A stretch of DNA of 64,000 bases, from assembly GCA_964530625.1 (NCBI GenBank), contig CAZHAK010000012.1, forward strand, positions 1-64,000, read 5' to 3'. The translations under genes were made by a program, and so were the position numbers. The notes beneath the pieces are model-generated. The model was not told the DNA's origin, searched no databases, and saw only the letters and a list, made by a program, of their open reading frames with translations. Shown piece by piece: positions 1 through 8,813 of this stretch; positions within the stretch are counted from its first letter, which is position 1; every line of letters starts with the position of its first letter. Origin of the DNA: JABWCQ01 sp964530625. Lineage in GTDB: Bacteria > Electryoneota > RPQS01.

Positions 1-2
1 AG

Positions 3-2294
3 AGGCATGAGGAGCGTGATAGCGTGACCGTCAGCGGTCATGTGGTGCAGATTCACTATGTCGTCCCCCACCAGTCCTCTGGGGGGGCAAGGGTTGGTCA
101 AGCAGTCGGACAGAATAAGCTGTCCCACTATTCCAACTACTTCTTCGGTCGAGACTCTGCGAACTGGCGAAGCAGAGTTGGACATTACGAAAGAGTGGTT
201 GTGCCGGAGGTTTGGCCGGGGATTGATGTGGAGTATCGGGCGGACAAGCTCGGGGTGGAGACGGTTTATCATGTCAAACCCGGAGCCGACCCCACCCAAA
301 TCCAAATGGAGTATCTCGGTCTCGATGCGCCGCTACGAGTTGACTCACAAGGTAATCTCATTCTCCCAACTTCACTCGGCGAGATGAAAGAGACCGCGCC
401 GTACAGTTACCAAGTTGACGGCAGCCTTCAGAGAGTCGTGGTGAGCCGTTATCAGGTGGACGGCGCTATGGTTGGGGTTTCGGTCTCGGAATATGATCGG
501 CGTAAGACATTGGTGATTGATCCGATTCTCTACGGCACGTATTTGGGCGGCGGGGAAACTGACCGCATCGAAGATATAGCGTTCGGTTCGGATAGCAGCA
601 TTTATGTGGCGGGGAACAGCACGTCGCAGTTGGCCGACAGTTTCCCGGTAACCCCGGGAGCCTATCAAATCGATCATGCTTGGTCATGGAACGCTCCGTT
701 TGTCGTCAAGCTCAATGCCGCAGGGGATTCTGTGATTTGGGGCAGCTTCATTAATGCATCGCTCTGTCATATCCGCGGAGTGGAAGTCACGTCCCGTGGC
801 GAACCTGTGCTCATAGCTGCATGCCAGGGCAACTCTGAGAACTGGCCACTCACGGCCAACGCACTGGACACGGTCAAGGAGAACTACGAGTACGGCATAG
901 CACAGTTCTCGGCGGATGGCGCAGGCCTACTGTTCTCTACCTATCTGGGCGGACCGTCTCTGGATATTGCGCGTGATGCGGTGATGGACGAGGAGGACAG
1001 GCTGTGGGTATGCGGCTCAGTTAGTCTGGGTTTTCCTACGACACCGGATGCCATGTACCCTGATAGGATTGGAGGAGGGGATGCTGGCATATCCATTATT
1101 GATCTAAACTCATATAGCCTGCACTACTCTACATTCTGGGGGGGAGGGGATGCTCAGACTGCGGACGACCCCTACTCTATTCAATTGATTGGCAATGGTG
1201 TTGTGGCGATGTGCGGTAGCGTGTATAGTAATGTCTCCTTTTCCGACCTTCCAACAACTGAGAATGCGTTTCAACTGACTTGGCGAGGCGGGCGTCACGA
1301 CGGTTTCTTTGCGATTCTGAACATCCCGACTGCGACCACGGAGTACTGTACGTTCATTGGCGGAAACGAGTCCGATTTTGTTTCCGCGATGCACACACCT
1401 TTTGAGGGTGTTTGGGCACTTACGGGGTTAACAGGTTCGACAAACTTCCCGCTGACAGCAGGTGTGGTAGATACCGTAATCGAAGCGGGTCCACAAGGGA
1501 CAATAGACGCCTTTGCACTATTGCTTGAACTACCCAATATACTTCTGGCAAGCACGTTCTTGGGCGGGTTGAACTACGACATACCGCAGGATGTCTGGGC
1601 AACCGAAACATCAATCTCCATAGCTGGCTGGACAGAGAGCCATAATTTTCCGGTGACGCCCAACGGGTTTGATACAGTGTACAACGACAATGGCTTGCCG
1701 CATATCTTCGGAGATTACTTCATATCCCGCCTGAACTGGTCAATGACTGAGCTTCAGTATAGCAGCTTCTTCGGCGGGTTTCATACGGAGAATTTGGGAA
1801 CGGTGAAGTTCGAGAACGACAACATCGTTTGGCTGGTCGGCGAAACGGGCTCGACCAATTTGCCCACGACTCCCGACTCCTGGAGTCCCACACCCCGTCC
1901 CGGCTCCGAAGGGTTTATCTTCCGCTTTGCGATTGATTCGATTCCCACAGTCGCGCCGCAATGTACTTTGACCGTGGATAACTTGTCCATTGTCGTCATC
2001 GGCGATGACGTGCGCCTACGCTGGAGACCTGCCCGCATGGCGCAGGATACCTGCAATCTGCCGGAGGAGATTGGCTACGCCGTATTCCATGCGGGTGACT
2101 CACAAGGCCCCTATCTCTATTTGAATCATACCGCTCAAAGAACGCTGACACACTACGGCGCCGTGCGCCACAGTCCGCAACAATTCTACGTCGTGCTCGC
2201 ATTTGACGCAACTACCGGCTCGGCGACGCCGCAAATTCAGGAGCTTCGAAAAAAGGAACTTTATCTTTCGGATGGGTCCCCAATAAATCAGTGA
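3..2294 (+). CDS. SBBP-repeat beta-propeller protein, 5'-truncated
   Basis: The frame is open to the left edge of the window (first internal GTG at 24), so the signal peptide and true start lie outside. Counting from that GTG, residues 1-165 resemble the domain that precedes SBBP repeats. After it come propeller-like repeats with the core (Y/F/A)-S/G/C-T-F/Y-x-G-G at about residues 170, 304, 368, 441, 509 and 579, each followed by a strand of the type 'xxIxVAGxT' and 'FPxTP'. The last ~120 residues look like a fibronectin-III-type domain (YAVFHAGDSQGPY). SBBP proteins are secreted or surface proteins of the FCB group and Planctomycetes; the ligand is unknown. The gene stops without the expected sorting domain, but a sorting-domain tail lies just downstream in another frame (see 2317-2508). 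The family call is firm, the function unknown. Confidence 0.8.
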   Translation, partial: RHEERDSVTVSGHVVQIHYVVPHQSSGGARVGQAVGQNKLSHYSNYFFGRDSANWRSRVGHYERVVVPEVWPGIDVEYRADKLGVETVYHVKPGADPTQIQMEYLGLDAPLRVDSQGNLILPTSLGEMKETAPYSYQVDGSLQRVVVSRYQVDGAMVGVSVSEYDRRKTLVIDPILYGTYLGGGETDRIEDIAFGSDSSIYVAGNSTSQLADSFPVTPGAYQIDHAWSWNAPFVVKLNAAGDSVIWGSFINASLCHIRGVEVTSRGEPVLIAACQGNSENWPLTANALDTVKENYEYGIAQFSADGAGLLFSTYLGGPSLDIARDAVMDEEDRLWVCGSVSLGFPTTPDAMYPDRIGGGDAGISIIDLNSYSLHYSTFWGGGDAQTADDPYSIQLIGNGVVAMCGSVYSNVSFSDLPTTENAFQLTWRGGRHDGFFAILNIPTATTEYCTFIGGNESDFVSAMHTPFEGVWALTGLTGSTNFPLTAGVVDTVIEAGPQGTIDAFALLLELPNILLASTFLGGLNYDIPQDVWATETSISIAGWTESHNFPVTPNGFDTVYNDNGLPHIFGDYFISRLNWSMTELQYSSFFGGFHTENLGTVKFENDNIVWLVGETGSTNLPTTPDSWSPTPRPGSEGFIFRFAIDSIPTVAPQCTLTVDNLSIVVIGDDVRLRWRPARMAQDTCNLPEEIGYAVFHAGDSQGPYLYLNHTAQRTLTHYGAVRHSPQQFYVVLAFDATTGSATPQIQELRKKELYLSDGSPINQ

Positions 2295-2316
2295 GGAGAT
2301 GCCATGAGACGGTTAA

Positions 2317-2508
2317 CACGCCTCGCACGCCGAGCTGTTGATCCACAACATCCTCGGTCAAGAAGTTGAGCACCTTGATCTCGGTCGTTTGAACGCCGGA
2401 ACGCATCAACACCAAATCAGTAACAACTCTTGGGCTTCAGGAATCTACGTTGCCACTCTATCAACACAGTCCCGCACTCTCTCAACCAAATTGCTTCTCA
2501 TCAAGTAG
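2317..2508 (+). pseudogene. Out-of-frame remnant of a T9SS type A sorting domain
   Basis: Between the SBBP gene and the lipoprotein, the frame from 2317 to the TAG at 2506-2508 reads 63 residues. It has the classic C-terminal half of a Por sorting domain: ELLIHNILGQEV, then LNAGTHQHQI, then WASGIYVATLST, and it ends KLLLIK. The upstream SBBP gene is in a different frame, and three stops in this frame (2284, 2305, 2314) separate the two. I infer that the SBBP protein once ended in this domain, and that an indel or small deletion around 2230-2316 (or an assembly error) cut it off and removed the PNPFN half. Confidence 0.65.
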
Positions 2509-2531
2509 CATTCAAAGACTCAACGTGACTC

Positions 2532-3518
2532 ATGATCAAACTCACCTCCACCCTACTCATCATTGCATTCAGTGTACTCGTTTCCTCCTGCACAAACGTG
2601 GACAGCGACACTCCTATGCCGACTCCGGCCGAATCCGTTCAGGGCGTTTCGCTTTCGCCCAGGTCGTTCACGAGTGATGACTTCTTGCAGTTTATGGATT
2701 TGGTGAGTGACGCGGGCCGCTATTTGACTTGGGCGGGAGACTGGGTTCTACTTGCGGATTCCACGTCGGGCGCCTTTGTCGTCGCGACTTTGGACGACCA
2801 GTACGCTTATGTTCCGATTATTCTGACCAGTTGGTTCAAGACGGAAGACGGCGATACGCTCCACGAGATGACCGACGCAAACAAGCTGCTGTTCATGGAA
2901 AACTGCGCGGAGTTCGCCCGCCGGCATAGACCGCCGATGATGGTGCTGGCCGTCGAACTGAACACGGCTTATGACCACTCCCCTGCTCTGTTCGCGGAGT
3001 TTGCGGCCACGTTTCCGGCGGCGCGAGATTCAATTCGCAGCGCGTCGCCGAATACATTGGTGGGAGTGGACTTTCTGTGGGAGATGATGCGTGGTCTTCG
3101 CGGCGGTCTGTTCGGCGGAATCAACGACACGACCAACACACAGTTTGAATTGATTAACGAATTCCCGACGGCGGATTTCATCGGCTTCAACAGTTATCCG
3201 TGTCTGGTTTACGCGCATCCGGACTCAATTCCCGCTGACTATTACTCGCGCATTTTGGACATAACGGACAAACCCGTCGCATTTTTCGAATGCGGCTGGC
3301 ACACCGGCGACATTCTACCCGGCTGGGAGAGCAGCGAAGCGGAGCAAGCAAGGTTCGTCGAGCGCTATCTTGAGTTGCTTGCGCCCTTAGAGCCGCTCGC
3401 CATCATCTGGCCGTTCCTTTTTGATCCGGATATTCAGGCGCCGTTCAATTCCATGGGACTTTGGGATCGCAATTCGAATCAACCCAAAGCGGCGTGGAAC
3501 GCATGGATTGAAGAGTAA
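2532..3518 (+). CDS. Lipoprotein with glycoside-hydrolase-like TIM barrel
   Basis: 328 residues. The N-terminus is a lipoprotein signal peptide with lipobox VSSC (Cys20), so the protein should be membrane-anchored after export. The rest reads as a beta/alpha barrel of the clan-A glycosidase type: VLAVELN with Glu142 after one strand, a GFNSYP strand near residue 221, and FFECGW with Glu253 near the C-terminus. Glu142 and Glu253 fit the acid/base and nucleophile pair of such enzymes, but I cannot name the GH family or substrate. No clear Shine-Dalgarno sequence precedes the ATG, which sits 24 bases after the sorting-domain remnant. A strong hairpin terminator follows. Confidence 0.65.
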   Translation: MIKLTSTLLIIAFSVLVSSCTNVDSDTPMPTPAESVQGVSLSPRSFTSDDFLQFMDLVSDAGRYLTWAGDWVLLADSTSGAFVVATLDDQYAYVPIILTSWFKTEDGDTLHEMTDANKLLFMENCAEFARRHRPPMMVLAVELNTAYDHSPALFAEFAATFPAARDSIRSASPNTLVGVDFLWEMMRGLRGGLFGGINDTTNTQFELINEFPTADFIGFNSYPCLVYAHPDSIPADYYSRILDITDKPVAFFECGWHTGDILPGWESSEAEQARFVERYLELLAPLEPLAIIWPFLFDPDIQAPFNSMGLWDRNSNQPKAAWNAWIEE

Positions 3519-3539
3519 TCTAAAAAGGGATTAAAACAG

Positions 3540-3569
3540 AAAAGGGCTCGCAATTCCGCGAGCCCTTTT
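3540..3569. terminator. Bidirectional terminator between lipoprotein gene and catalase
   Basis: Perfect 12-bp inverted repeat AAAAGGGCTCGC / GCGAGCCCTTTT around a 6-base loop. A-tract and T-tract flank it, so it can end transcription from both convergent genes. Confidence 0.85.
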
Positions 3570-3590
3570 CGATTCGTATCGAGCAATACG

Positions 3591-5099
3591 TTATGACGTG
3601 GCCTTGACACGGTCGGCTTGTTTCATGGCGGCAAGTTTGGCGACTTCGCTTGCGTTCAGTCCCAATCCCTTCGCTACGCCTTCGCCGTATTCTTTGTCTA
3701 CTTTGTAAAATAGCGCTGTTTGCCGTTTTTGCAAACGCGGTTGCGCGTTCTTCAAATGCGCGACGATGTTGCCGATTAAGTGTTCGCGATCGGTCTTGGT
3801 CATCACTTTGCGGAACAGCGCGGCAGGCTGCACGAAATCATCGTCCGTCAATTCAAAGCTGAAGCGATCAATGACGCCTGTGACCGCCACGGGCGGCTCG
3901 CTGAATTTCGGTTCCGGCGCGGGGCCGCCGAAGCTGTTCGGCCAGTAGTTCGGGCCGCCTCCGCCGTTATCATCCGTGCGCATTTGACCGTCGCGCTGAT
4001 AGTTGTGTTCACCGCTCACGCGCGGCGCATTGACAGGGATCAGATGATAATTCGCGCCTAAACGGTGACGATGAGTGTCATGATAACTGAACAGTCTCCC
4101 TTGCAGCATTTTGTCCGGAGACGGAGCGATGCCGGGCACGATCGTTCCGGGTGAAAAGGCCGCCTGTTCGGTATCGGCGAAGTAGTTCTTGGGATTGCGA
4201 TTCAAGACCATGCGTCCAAACGGAATCAAGGGCGCGTCTTTATGCGGCCAGACTTTGGTGATGTCGAACGAATTGAAGCGATATTTTTCGACTTGTTCAG
4301 GCGTCATGATTTGTACGAAAACTTTCCACGCGGGGAATTTCTTTTTTTCAATCGAGTCGTACAAGTCGCGCGTCGCAAAATCGGGATCTTCGCCCGCAAG
4401 TTTTCCGGCTTCGGCGCGAGTGAACGTTTTGGATTTCTGCTCCGTCTTGAAGTGAATCTTCACCCACACGTATTCGTTCTTAGCATTGTACCACATGAAC
4501 GTGTGTCCGCTGTACCCGTTCATATGACGAAAACCGTAGGGTGTGCCCCGGTCGGAGAACAAAATCGTCACTTGATGCACGGACTCCGGAGTCAACGACA
4601 GAAAGTCCCAGAACATGTCCGCGTCTTTGAGATTGGTCGCGGGATTTCTCTTTTGGGTGTGAATAAAATCCGGGAACTTGAGCGGATCGCGAACGAAGAA
4701 TACGGGCGTGTTGTTGCCGACGAAATCGAAGTTTCCCTCTTCCGTATAAAACTTCACCGCAAATCCGCGCGGATCGCGCTCCGTATCCGCGGATCCTCTT
4801 TCACCTCCGACGGTCGAAAAACGCGCGAACACGTCGGTCTTCTTGCCGACTTTCGAGAGGAAATTTGCGCGAGTGTATTTTGTGACGTCGTGCGTTACTT
4901 CAAAATATCCCCACGCGCCCGCGCCTTTGGCATGCACGACGCGCTCGGGAATGCGTTCGCGGTCAAAGTGCGCAAGTTTATCAAACATATGAATATCCTG
5001 AGCCAGCACCGGACCGTGAACTCCTGCGGTCATGGAGTTCAAATCGTCTCGAACCGGCGCGCCTTGACTGGTCGTGTACGGCTTCTTGCTCTTAGCCAT
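3591..5099 (-). CDS. katA: Monofunctional haem catalase
   Basis: Disproportionates hydrogen peroxide to water and oxygen in the cytoplasm. 502 residues, the normal length of a small-subunit (clade 3-like) catalase. The distal haem-pocket residues are His56 (RVVHAKG) and Asn129 (DFVGNNTPVFF). The proximal ligand is Tyr339 in RLFSYHDTHRHRLG. RFSTVGGERGSADTERDPRG is the typical conserved block. The gene stands alone with its own promoter (5280-5308) and shares a terminator with the lipoprotein gene. The leader of about 170 bases contains what looks like the tail of a Fur/PerR-type regulator gene, the regulator class that commonly controls catalase. Confidence 0.97.
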   Translation of the reverse strand: MAKSKKPYTTSQGAPVRDDLNSMTAGVHGPVLAQDIHMFDKLAHFDRERIPERVVHAKGAGAWGYFEVTHDVTKYTRANFLSKVGKKTDVFARFSTVGGERGSADTERDPRGFAVKFYTEEGNFDFVGNNTPVFFVRDPLKFPDFIHTQKRNPATNLKDADMFWDFLSLTPESVHQVTILFSDRGTPYGFRHMNGYSGHTFMWYNAKNEYVWVKIHFKTEQKSKTFTRAEAGKLAGEDPDFATRDLYDSIEKKKFPAWKVFVQIMTPEQVEKYRFNSFDITKVWPHKDAPLIPFGRMVLNRNPKNYFADTEQAAFSPGTIVPGIAPSPDKMLQGRLFSYHDTHRHRLGANYHLIPVNAPRVSGEHNYQRDGQMRTDDNGGGGPNYWPNSFGGPAPEPKFSEPPVAVTGVIDRFSFELTDDDFVQPAALFRKVMTKTDREHLIGNIVAHLKNAQPRLQKRQTALFYKVDKEYGEGVAKGLGLNASEVAKLAAMKQADRVKATS

Positions 5100-5143
5100 A
5101 TTCGTGTTTCCTTTTCACATTTTATTTTCCAAGACCTGAATCG

Positions 5144-5215
5144 GTCTGACTTTGCAGCTTTGGCACAGGCGGAGCAGAGTCCGCGCAACTCTACTTCCAT
5201 TTATTCGGCGATTCC
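5144..5215 (-). pseudogene. Possible relic of a Fur/PerR-family regulator C-terminus
   Basis: In the katA leader one minus-strand frame reads GIAE, a stop (5201-5203), then MEVELRGLCSACAKAAK. The string E-L-x-G-L-C-x-x-C matches the C-terminal zinc-binding CxxC segment of Fur/PerR proteins. The frame has no upstream Fur body and carries an in-frame TAA, so no intact regulator is encoded. It may be the end of a decayed perR that once preceded katA. The match is short and could be chance. Confidence 0.35.
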
Positions 5216-5279
5216 CATGACTTGCACGTCAACCGAACACCGGATGCATCAATCTAAATGAGAAGCGCTCTTATCTAAT

Positions 5280-5308
5280 AATATACTAACATCATCTTGG
5301 AGAGTCAA
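5280..5308 (-). promoter_or_regulatory. katA promoter
   Basis: On the minus strand, TTGACT (5308-5303), a 17-bp spacer and TATATT (5285-5280) make a near-consensus housekeeping promoter. Transcription would start near 5272, giving a leader of about 170 bases. The -10 region lies in an AT-rich stretch with weak dyad symmetry (TTAGTAT...ATAA), which could be a PerR/Fur-type operator but is not convincing. Confidence 0.65.
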
Positions 5309-5368
5309 CTCGTGTCATAAGTTGCTAGCCTGAAAACACCTTAGAGTGAATCAATTGGCAAAAGATAC

Positions 5369-5390
5369 GCCTCAAACTGATCGAGGCTTT
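5369..5390 (-). terminator. Probable terminator of the PLP-DgcN-DgcA operon
   Basis: Downstream of the epimerase stop, the minus strand carries GCCTC and GAGGC as a 5-bp stem around a 9-base loop, followed by GTATCTTTT. The stem is short, so this is a modest candidate. Confidence 0.4.
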
Positions 5391-5419
5391 ACATGCAAAT
5401 CGTCATTACGTTTGACTGG

Positions 5420-6478
5420 TTACATCTCGCTTCCCAGGCCCGGTAGTGAATTGGGATACAGATATCCATCGCGCAGGATGACGGCTCCTGCGGCAGGATC
5501 GTCCAACAGATCCAAATGTCCATCCAAATCCGCGTATAAAACATTCGGTCTGCCCAGTGCAAAGTGAAGTCCCGCCGAAATAGACAAAGCGGATTCGTCC
5601 ATGCATCCGATCATGACCTCGATGCCCGCTGCGCGCGCGACTGAGTTTACTTGCAGCGCTTCGTCCAGTCCGCCGACTTTCATCAACTTAACATTGACCA
5701 TGTCGGCATGATCAGCACGCGCCAAATGAAATGCGTCCATCAATCCCATCAAGCTCTCGTCGGCCATCACAGGCAGCGACACATGCGCGGAAAGCGTACC
5801 CATCATGCCCGGGCGATCCTTGGGCGTGGGCTGCTCGAGCAGCTCAAGTTTTGCGGAGAGAGTTTTCTCGACGAACATCTTTGCTTGCTCAACCGTATAT
5901 CCTTGATTGGCATCAAAACGCATTTCGATGCCCGGCCCGATAGCTTCGCGCACCTTGAGAACACTCTCAATATCCGATTCGAAACTTGCGCCGCCTTTGA
6001 GTTTCAAAGCGAGGAAACCCTGCCGCACAAACTCCCGCGCATGTTCAACGGTCGAGTTAATGTCCATTATGCCAATGGTAATGCTAGTAACAATTCGCTC
6101 GCGCTCGCCACCGAACAATATCCAGAGTGGAAGTTTTGCAACCTTTCCCAGCAAATCATGCAGCGCAAGGTCAATCGCCGCGCGCGCGGACGGCTGCTGA
6201 GGAATTAAGCGGCGTGTTATTTCCAGCAGCCTTGTTCGATGCAAGGGATTTTCTCCTATCAGCGCGCCTTCGACCAACCGCAATGAACTGAGAACGGTTT
6301 CAGCTGTTTCACCGGTCACCGGAAGATCGGGAGCCGCGCTACCGATGCCGGTCACTCCTGCATCCGTCACGATGCGCAGAAACACATTTTCAACAACAGA
6401 AATCGTTTCGTAAGCAATCGTGTACGGTTCTCGCAGCGGGAAACCTACTGTCCAGAATTCGAGCCGCGTGATTTTCAT
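5420..6478 (-). CDS. Enolase-superfamily dipeptide epimerase / DgcA-like enzyme
   Basis: 352 residues from the ATG at 6478, which overlaps the upstream stop as ATGA; a longer frame to 6562 has no support. This is a mandelate-racemase/muconate-lactonizing fold. The catalytic set is complete: KxK Lys159/Lys161 (ALKLKGG), metal ligands Asp189 (DANQG), Glu215 (LEQP) and Asp240 (MADES), and Lys264 or Lys267 on the other face. A D-x-D (Asp317, Asp319) near the C-terminus is the feature that marks L-Ala-D/L-Glu epimerases, where it holds the substrate amino group. In marine bacteria a relative, DgcA, works with a DUF1611 protein (DgcN) in D-glutamate use; a DUF1611 gene is two genes upstream here. 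The exact substrate (muropeptide, N-acyl glutamate or other) is undecided. Confidence 0.85.
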   Translation of the reverse strand: MKITRLEFWTVGFPLREPYTIAYETISVVENVFLRIVTDAGVTGIGSAAPDLPVTGETAETVLSSLRLVEGALIGENPLHRTRLLEITRRLIPQQPSARAAIDLALHDLLGKVAKLPLWILFGGERERIVTSITIGIMDINSTVEHAREFVRQGFLALKLKGGASFESDIESVLKVREAIGPGIEMRFDANQGYTVEQAKMFVEKTLSAKLELLEQPTPKDRPGMMGTLSAHVSLPVMADESLMGLMDAFHLARADHADMVNVKLMKVGGLDEALQVNSVARAAGIEVMIGCMDESALSISAGLHFALGRPNVLYADLDGHLDLLDDPAAGAVILRDGYLYPNSLPGLGSEM

Positions 6479-8811
6479 AGTTTCGTCTGATAAATTTCGT
6501 CGAGTGACATGCCCTTTAAGGATTCCACAAGCTCCACCAACCGCTCGATCATGATTTTCCACATCGCTTCACCTTTTTCGCGGGTCGCGACGGTCGGGTC
6601 GCCGAACACACCCGACGGAGTGATCTTCTCGGTGCGCGCGTACCACCCGACGGCATGCTGAGCTGAGAAGTTCAGATACTTGCTGGAGAAATTTGGAATG
6701 AATTTTTCGGCTTTGTCCATCTTGACCAGATGCGGACGCACCGCGAGTGTCGTGGAGGTTTCGATGTCGCCGGCGTGAGCGTCGTTGTGCACACCGCTCA
6801 TCGCGTTAATGTCCGCGTCGCTTGTTTCACCTGTATCGACGCAGGTAAATATTCGCGCGTCACGATTGATCAATTGCGCCGCGAAGTGAAGCGCAGGGCC
6901 GTTGCCGCCGTGTCCATTGATGATGATCAGTTTCGTGACACCATTTCGCGCCGCGCTCATGCCGATTTCATAAGTCATTTGTGACAACGTCTCCGGTCCG
7001 ACGCTGATGGTTCCGCTGAAACTATCGTGCGCGTACGAGACACCGTAGGGAATCAAAGGCAGAACAATCGGCTTCGGATTTGAGCACGCCGCGGCAACGG
7101 CTCGCGACAGATAGTCCGCATCCCACGCATCGGTGTCCAGCGGCAAGTGATAACCGTGCTGCTCAATCGCACCGACCGGCAAAATCGCGATGTCTGTTTG
7201 CTTGAATCGTTCCTGCGCGTCCGGCCACGTCATTTCGCCTAACACATAGCGCGATGACAGATCGGACACTTGCCCTGCCGAGGTTGTTTTGCCGCCAAAC
7301 TTGTAGGGAGAAAATACTTCGGGGTCCGTAAGCGGATCAATGTCGTGCCAGACTCGGCCAACTCTCTTGACGGCGCCATCCGTGTGTTCGAGCAACAATG
7401 AGTACAGCGGCGCGCGCAATTCGTTCGGAATACTGCTCATGGGCGAGCGTTCGCGATGAAACCTGAGTTTTGTCTGCTCCGGATGAGCCTTCGCTTTGAC
7501 GGTTGCGCTCTTTAAGTTAATCTTCTTTGCNNNNNNNNNNGCCTTCGAGAGGATATACGCCAAATTCTCTTCGCCATCAGACTCCTGGTGAATCCCACGC
7601 TCAGCAAACGTTTTCAGTCCGAATTGAATCTGCTCGGTCGTGTAGCCGCAAACTCGCGGATCTTCACCGATAGCGGTCAGCATGGCGATAATCCGCCGGC
7701 ACTTCTCGCACTTGCCGCAAGGCACAACACGCTCACCTTTTTTCGTTGCCGCATGGCACGATACCTGATGCTTCCATAGTTCGGGATAACGCTTGGCGAG
7801 AATGGTTTCAATCATGAACTCTGAGCACGGACGCAAAATCGAGAATTGCGTGACGCCCCATCCTTTGCGCTGATAATAGCGCGACAAAGCTTCATCAAAG
7901 TAACGACTTTGATCATAGAGTCCGCTGAAATGCGGAATGCCTTCGTGTGTGCGGCGCTCTGTCGTGTCATACTCATTGCCAACCAATAGTCTTCCGATTC
8001 TCCGCTTGCGCAAAACCGGAAGCGTACCGAACAGAAAGACAGCCACCGTCCACAACCGAATCGGATAATCATCCGCGCGCACGCTGGCGAAATCCTGTCG
8101 AATAAATGGCAAATGCCTTAACATCCACGAAAAGACGCGGTCAGAATTCGTCCACACTCTGCCCGTGTGCGGCACATGCTCGGTAAAATGACGAAAAGCG
8201 TTCAGCGCCGTGAACCAGTGCCGACCCGATTCATTGATGAAAATCGGGTGCGTCTCAAGATTCATTTCTTTCAACAGTCCATAAGTCACCAGGCTGTCTT
8301 TACCGCCGCTCGATGAAACCGCATAGCGGTCATAATGCACGTCCCAGTTTGTGCGAATATGTTTCATCAAGTTCGGGAACGTCAACTTCGCCTGGACGTA
8401 ACTCTTTCGCTCGACAATCGGCAGTTTAGCCGCCGCGCCACGCAAGAATGGATTCGGTTCCAGAAACTTCTTGACATAGATTTCGCGCGCGGTATTTCGC
8501 ATCATCTCCGTCAAGAACGCGCGATCAATTTCGTCCAACAATCCCAAAAAGCGAATCTCTTTACAAAACAATCCGTAGTTCAAAGCAATCTGCGCTCCCA
8601 TCATGGCCGCGAGATTCTGTGCCGCGTCGTCGCGGGTTTCAAAGACAGGATCTTCGAAGGAGTAGATAAAATCGAACGTCGCTCTTTCTTTACCCTTGAT
8701 CACGGTGTAGGGCGTGACCACCCGTTTTGGCTCTACACGCGGCGCCCCGATTTCCAAACAATCTATCACGATCAGTGCGTCCAGAGAATGTTTTCGAGTC
8801 GATTCCGCCAT
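6475..8811 (-). CDS. PP-loop ATPase joined to creatininase-family amidohydrolase (gap inside)
   Basis: A 778-codon frame spans a 10-N gap at 7531-7540. The N-terminal part has a PP-loop (SGGKDS, residues about 168-173) typical of ATP pyrophosphatases that adenylate a substrate. A cysteine cluster near residues 352-367 (SCHAAT, CGKCEKC) should bind zinc or an iron-sulfur cluster. The C-terminal part is a creatininase-family metal amidohydrolase with GAIEQHG, LPLDTDAWDAD, NGHGGN and HAGDIETS supplying the metal ligands. A Lys/Ala-rich linker lies at the gap. An ATG at 7440 could start a separate creatininase, but it has no clear ribosome site. If the gap length is wrong these may be two genes. 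It starts 2 bases after the DUF1611 stop and overlaps the epimerase start as ATGA. The reaction is unknown; MftE of mycofactocin biosynthesis is a creatininase relative that cleaves a peptide. Confidence 0.75.
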   Translation of the reverse strand: MAESTRKHSLDALIVIDCLEIGAPRVEPKRVVTPYTVIKGKERATFDFIYSFEDPVFETRDDAAQNLAAMMGAQIALNYGLFCKEIRFLGLLDEIDRAFLTEMMRNTAREIYVKKFLEPNPFLRGAAAKLPIVERKSYVQAKLTFPNLMKHIRTNWDVHYDRYAVSSSGGKDSLVTYGLLKEMNLETHPIFINESGRHWFTALNAFRHFTEHVPHTGRVWTNSDRVFSWMLRHLPFIRQDFASVRADDYPIRLWTVAVFLFGTLPVLRKRRIGRLLVGNEYDTTERRTHEGIPHFSGLYDQSRYFDEALSRYYQRKGWGVTQFSILRPCSEFMIETILAKRYPELWKHQVSCHAATKKGERVVPCGKCEKCRRIIAMLTAIGEDPRVCGYTTEQIQFGLKTFAERGIHQESDGEENLAYILSKXXXXAKKINLKSATVKAKAHPEQTKLRFHRERSPMSSIPNELRAPLYSLLLEHTDGAVKRVGRVWHDIDPLTDPEVFSPYKFGGKTTSAGQVSDLSSRYVLGEMTWPDAQERFKQTDIAILPVGAIEQHGYHLPLDTDAWDADYLSRAVAAACSNPKPIVLPLIPYGVSYAHDSFSGTISVGPETLSQMTYEIGMSAARNGVTKLIIINGHGGNGPALHFAAQLINRDARIFTCVDTGETSDADINAMSGVHNDAHAGDIETSTTLAVRPHLVKMDKAEKFIPNFSSKYLNFSAQHAVGWYARTEKITPSGVFGDPTVATREKGEAMWKIMIERLVELVESLKGMSLDEIYQTKL
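7531..7540. other. Assembly gap (10 N)
   Basis: Ten Ns lie within the PP-loop/creatininase frame, next to codons for Lys and Ala. The flanking frames match across the gap, but its true length is uncertain. Confidence 0.95.
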
Positions 8812-8813
8812 GC

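Noticed and set aside
2304..2369. 21-codon frame MRRLTRLARRAVD after an AGGAGA box
   Set aside because: The ribosome-site match is attractive, but the same DNA clearly encodes the sorting-domain remnant in another frame.
4242..5261. 339-codon plus-strand frame over catalase
   Set aside because: Antisense to katA; no ribosome site and no recognisable motif.
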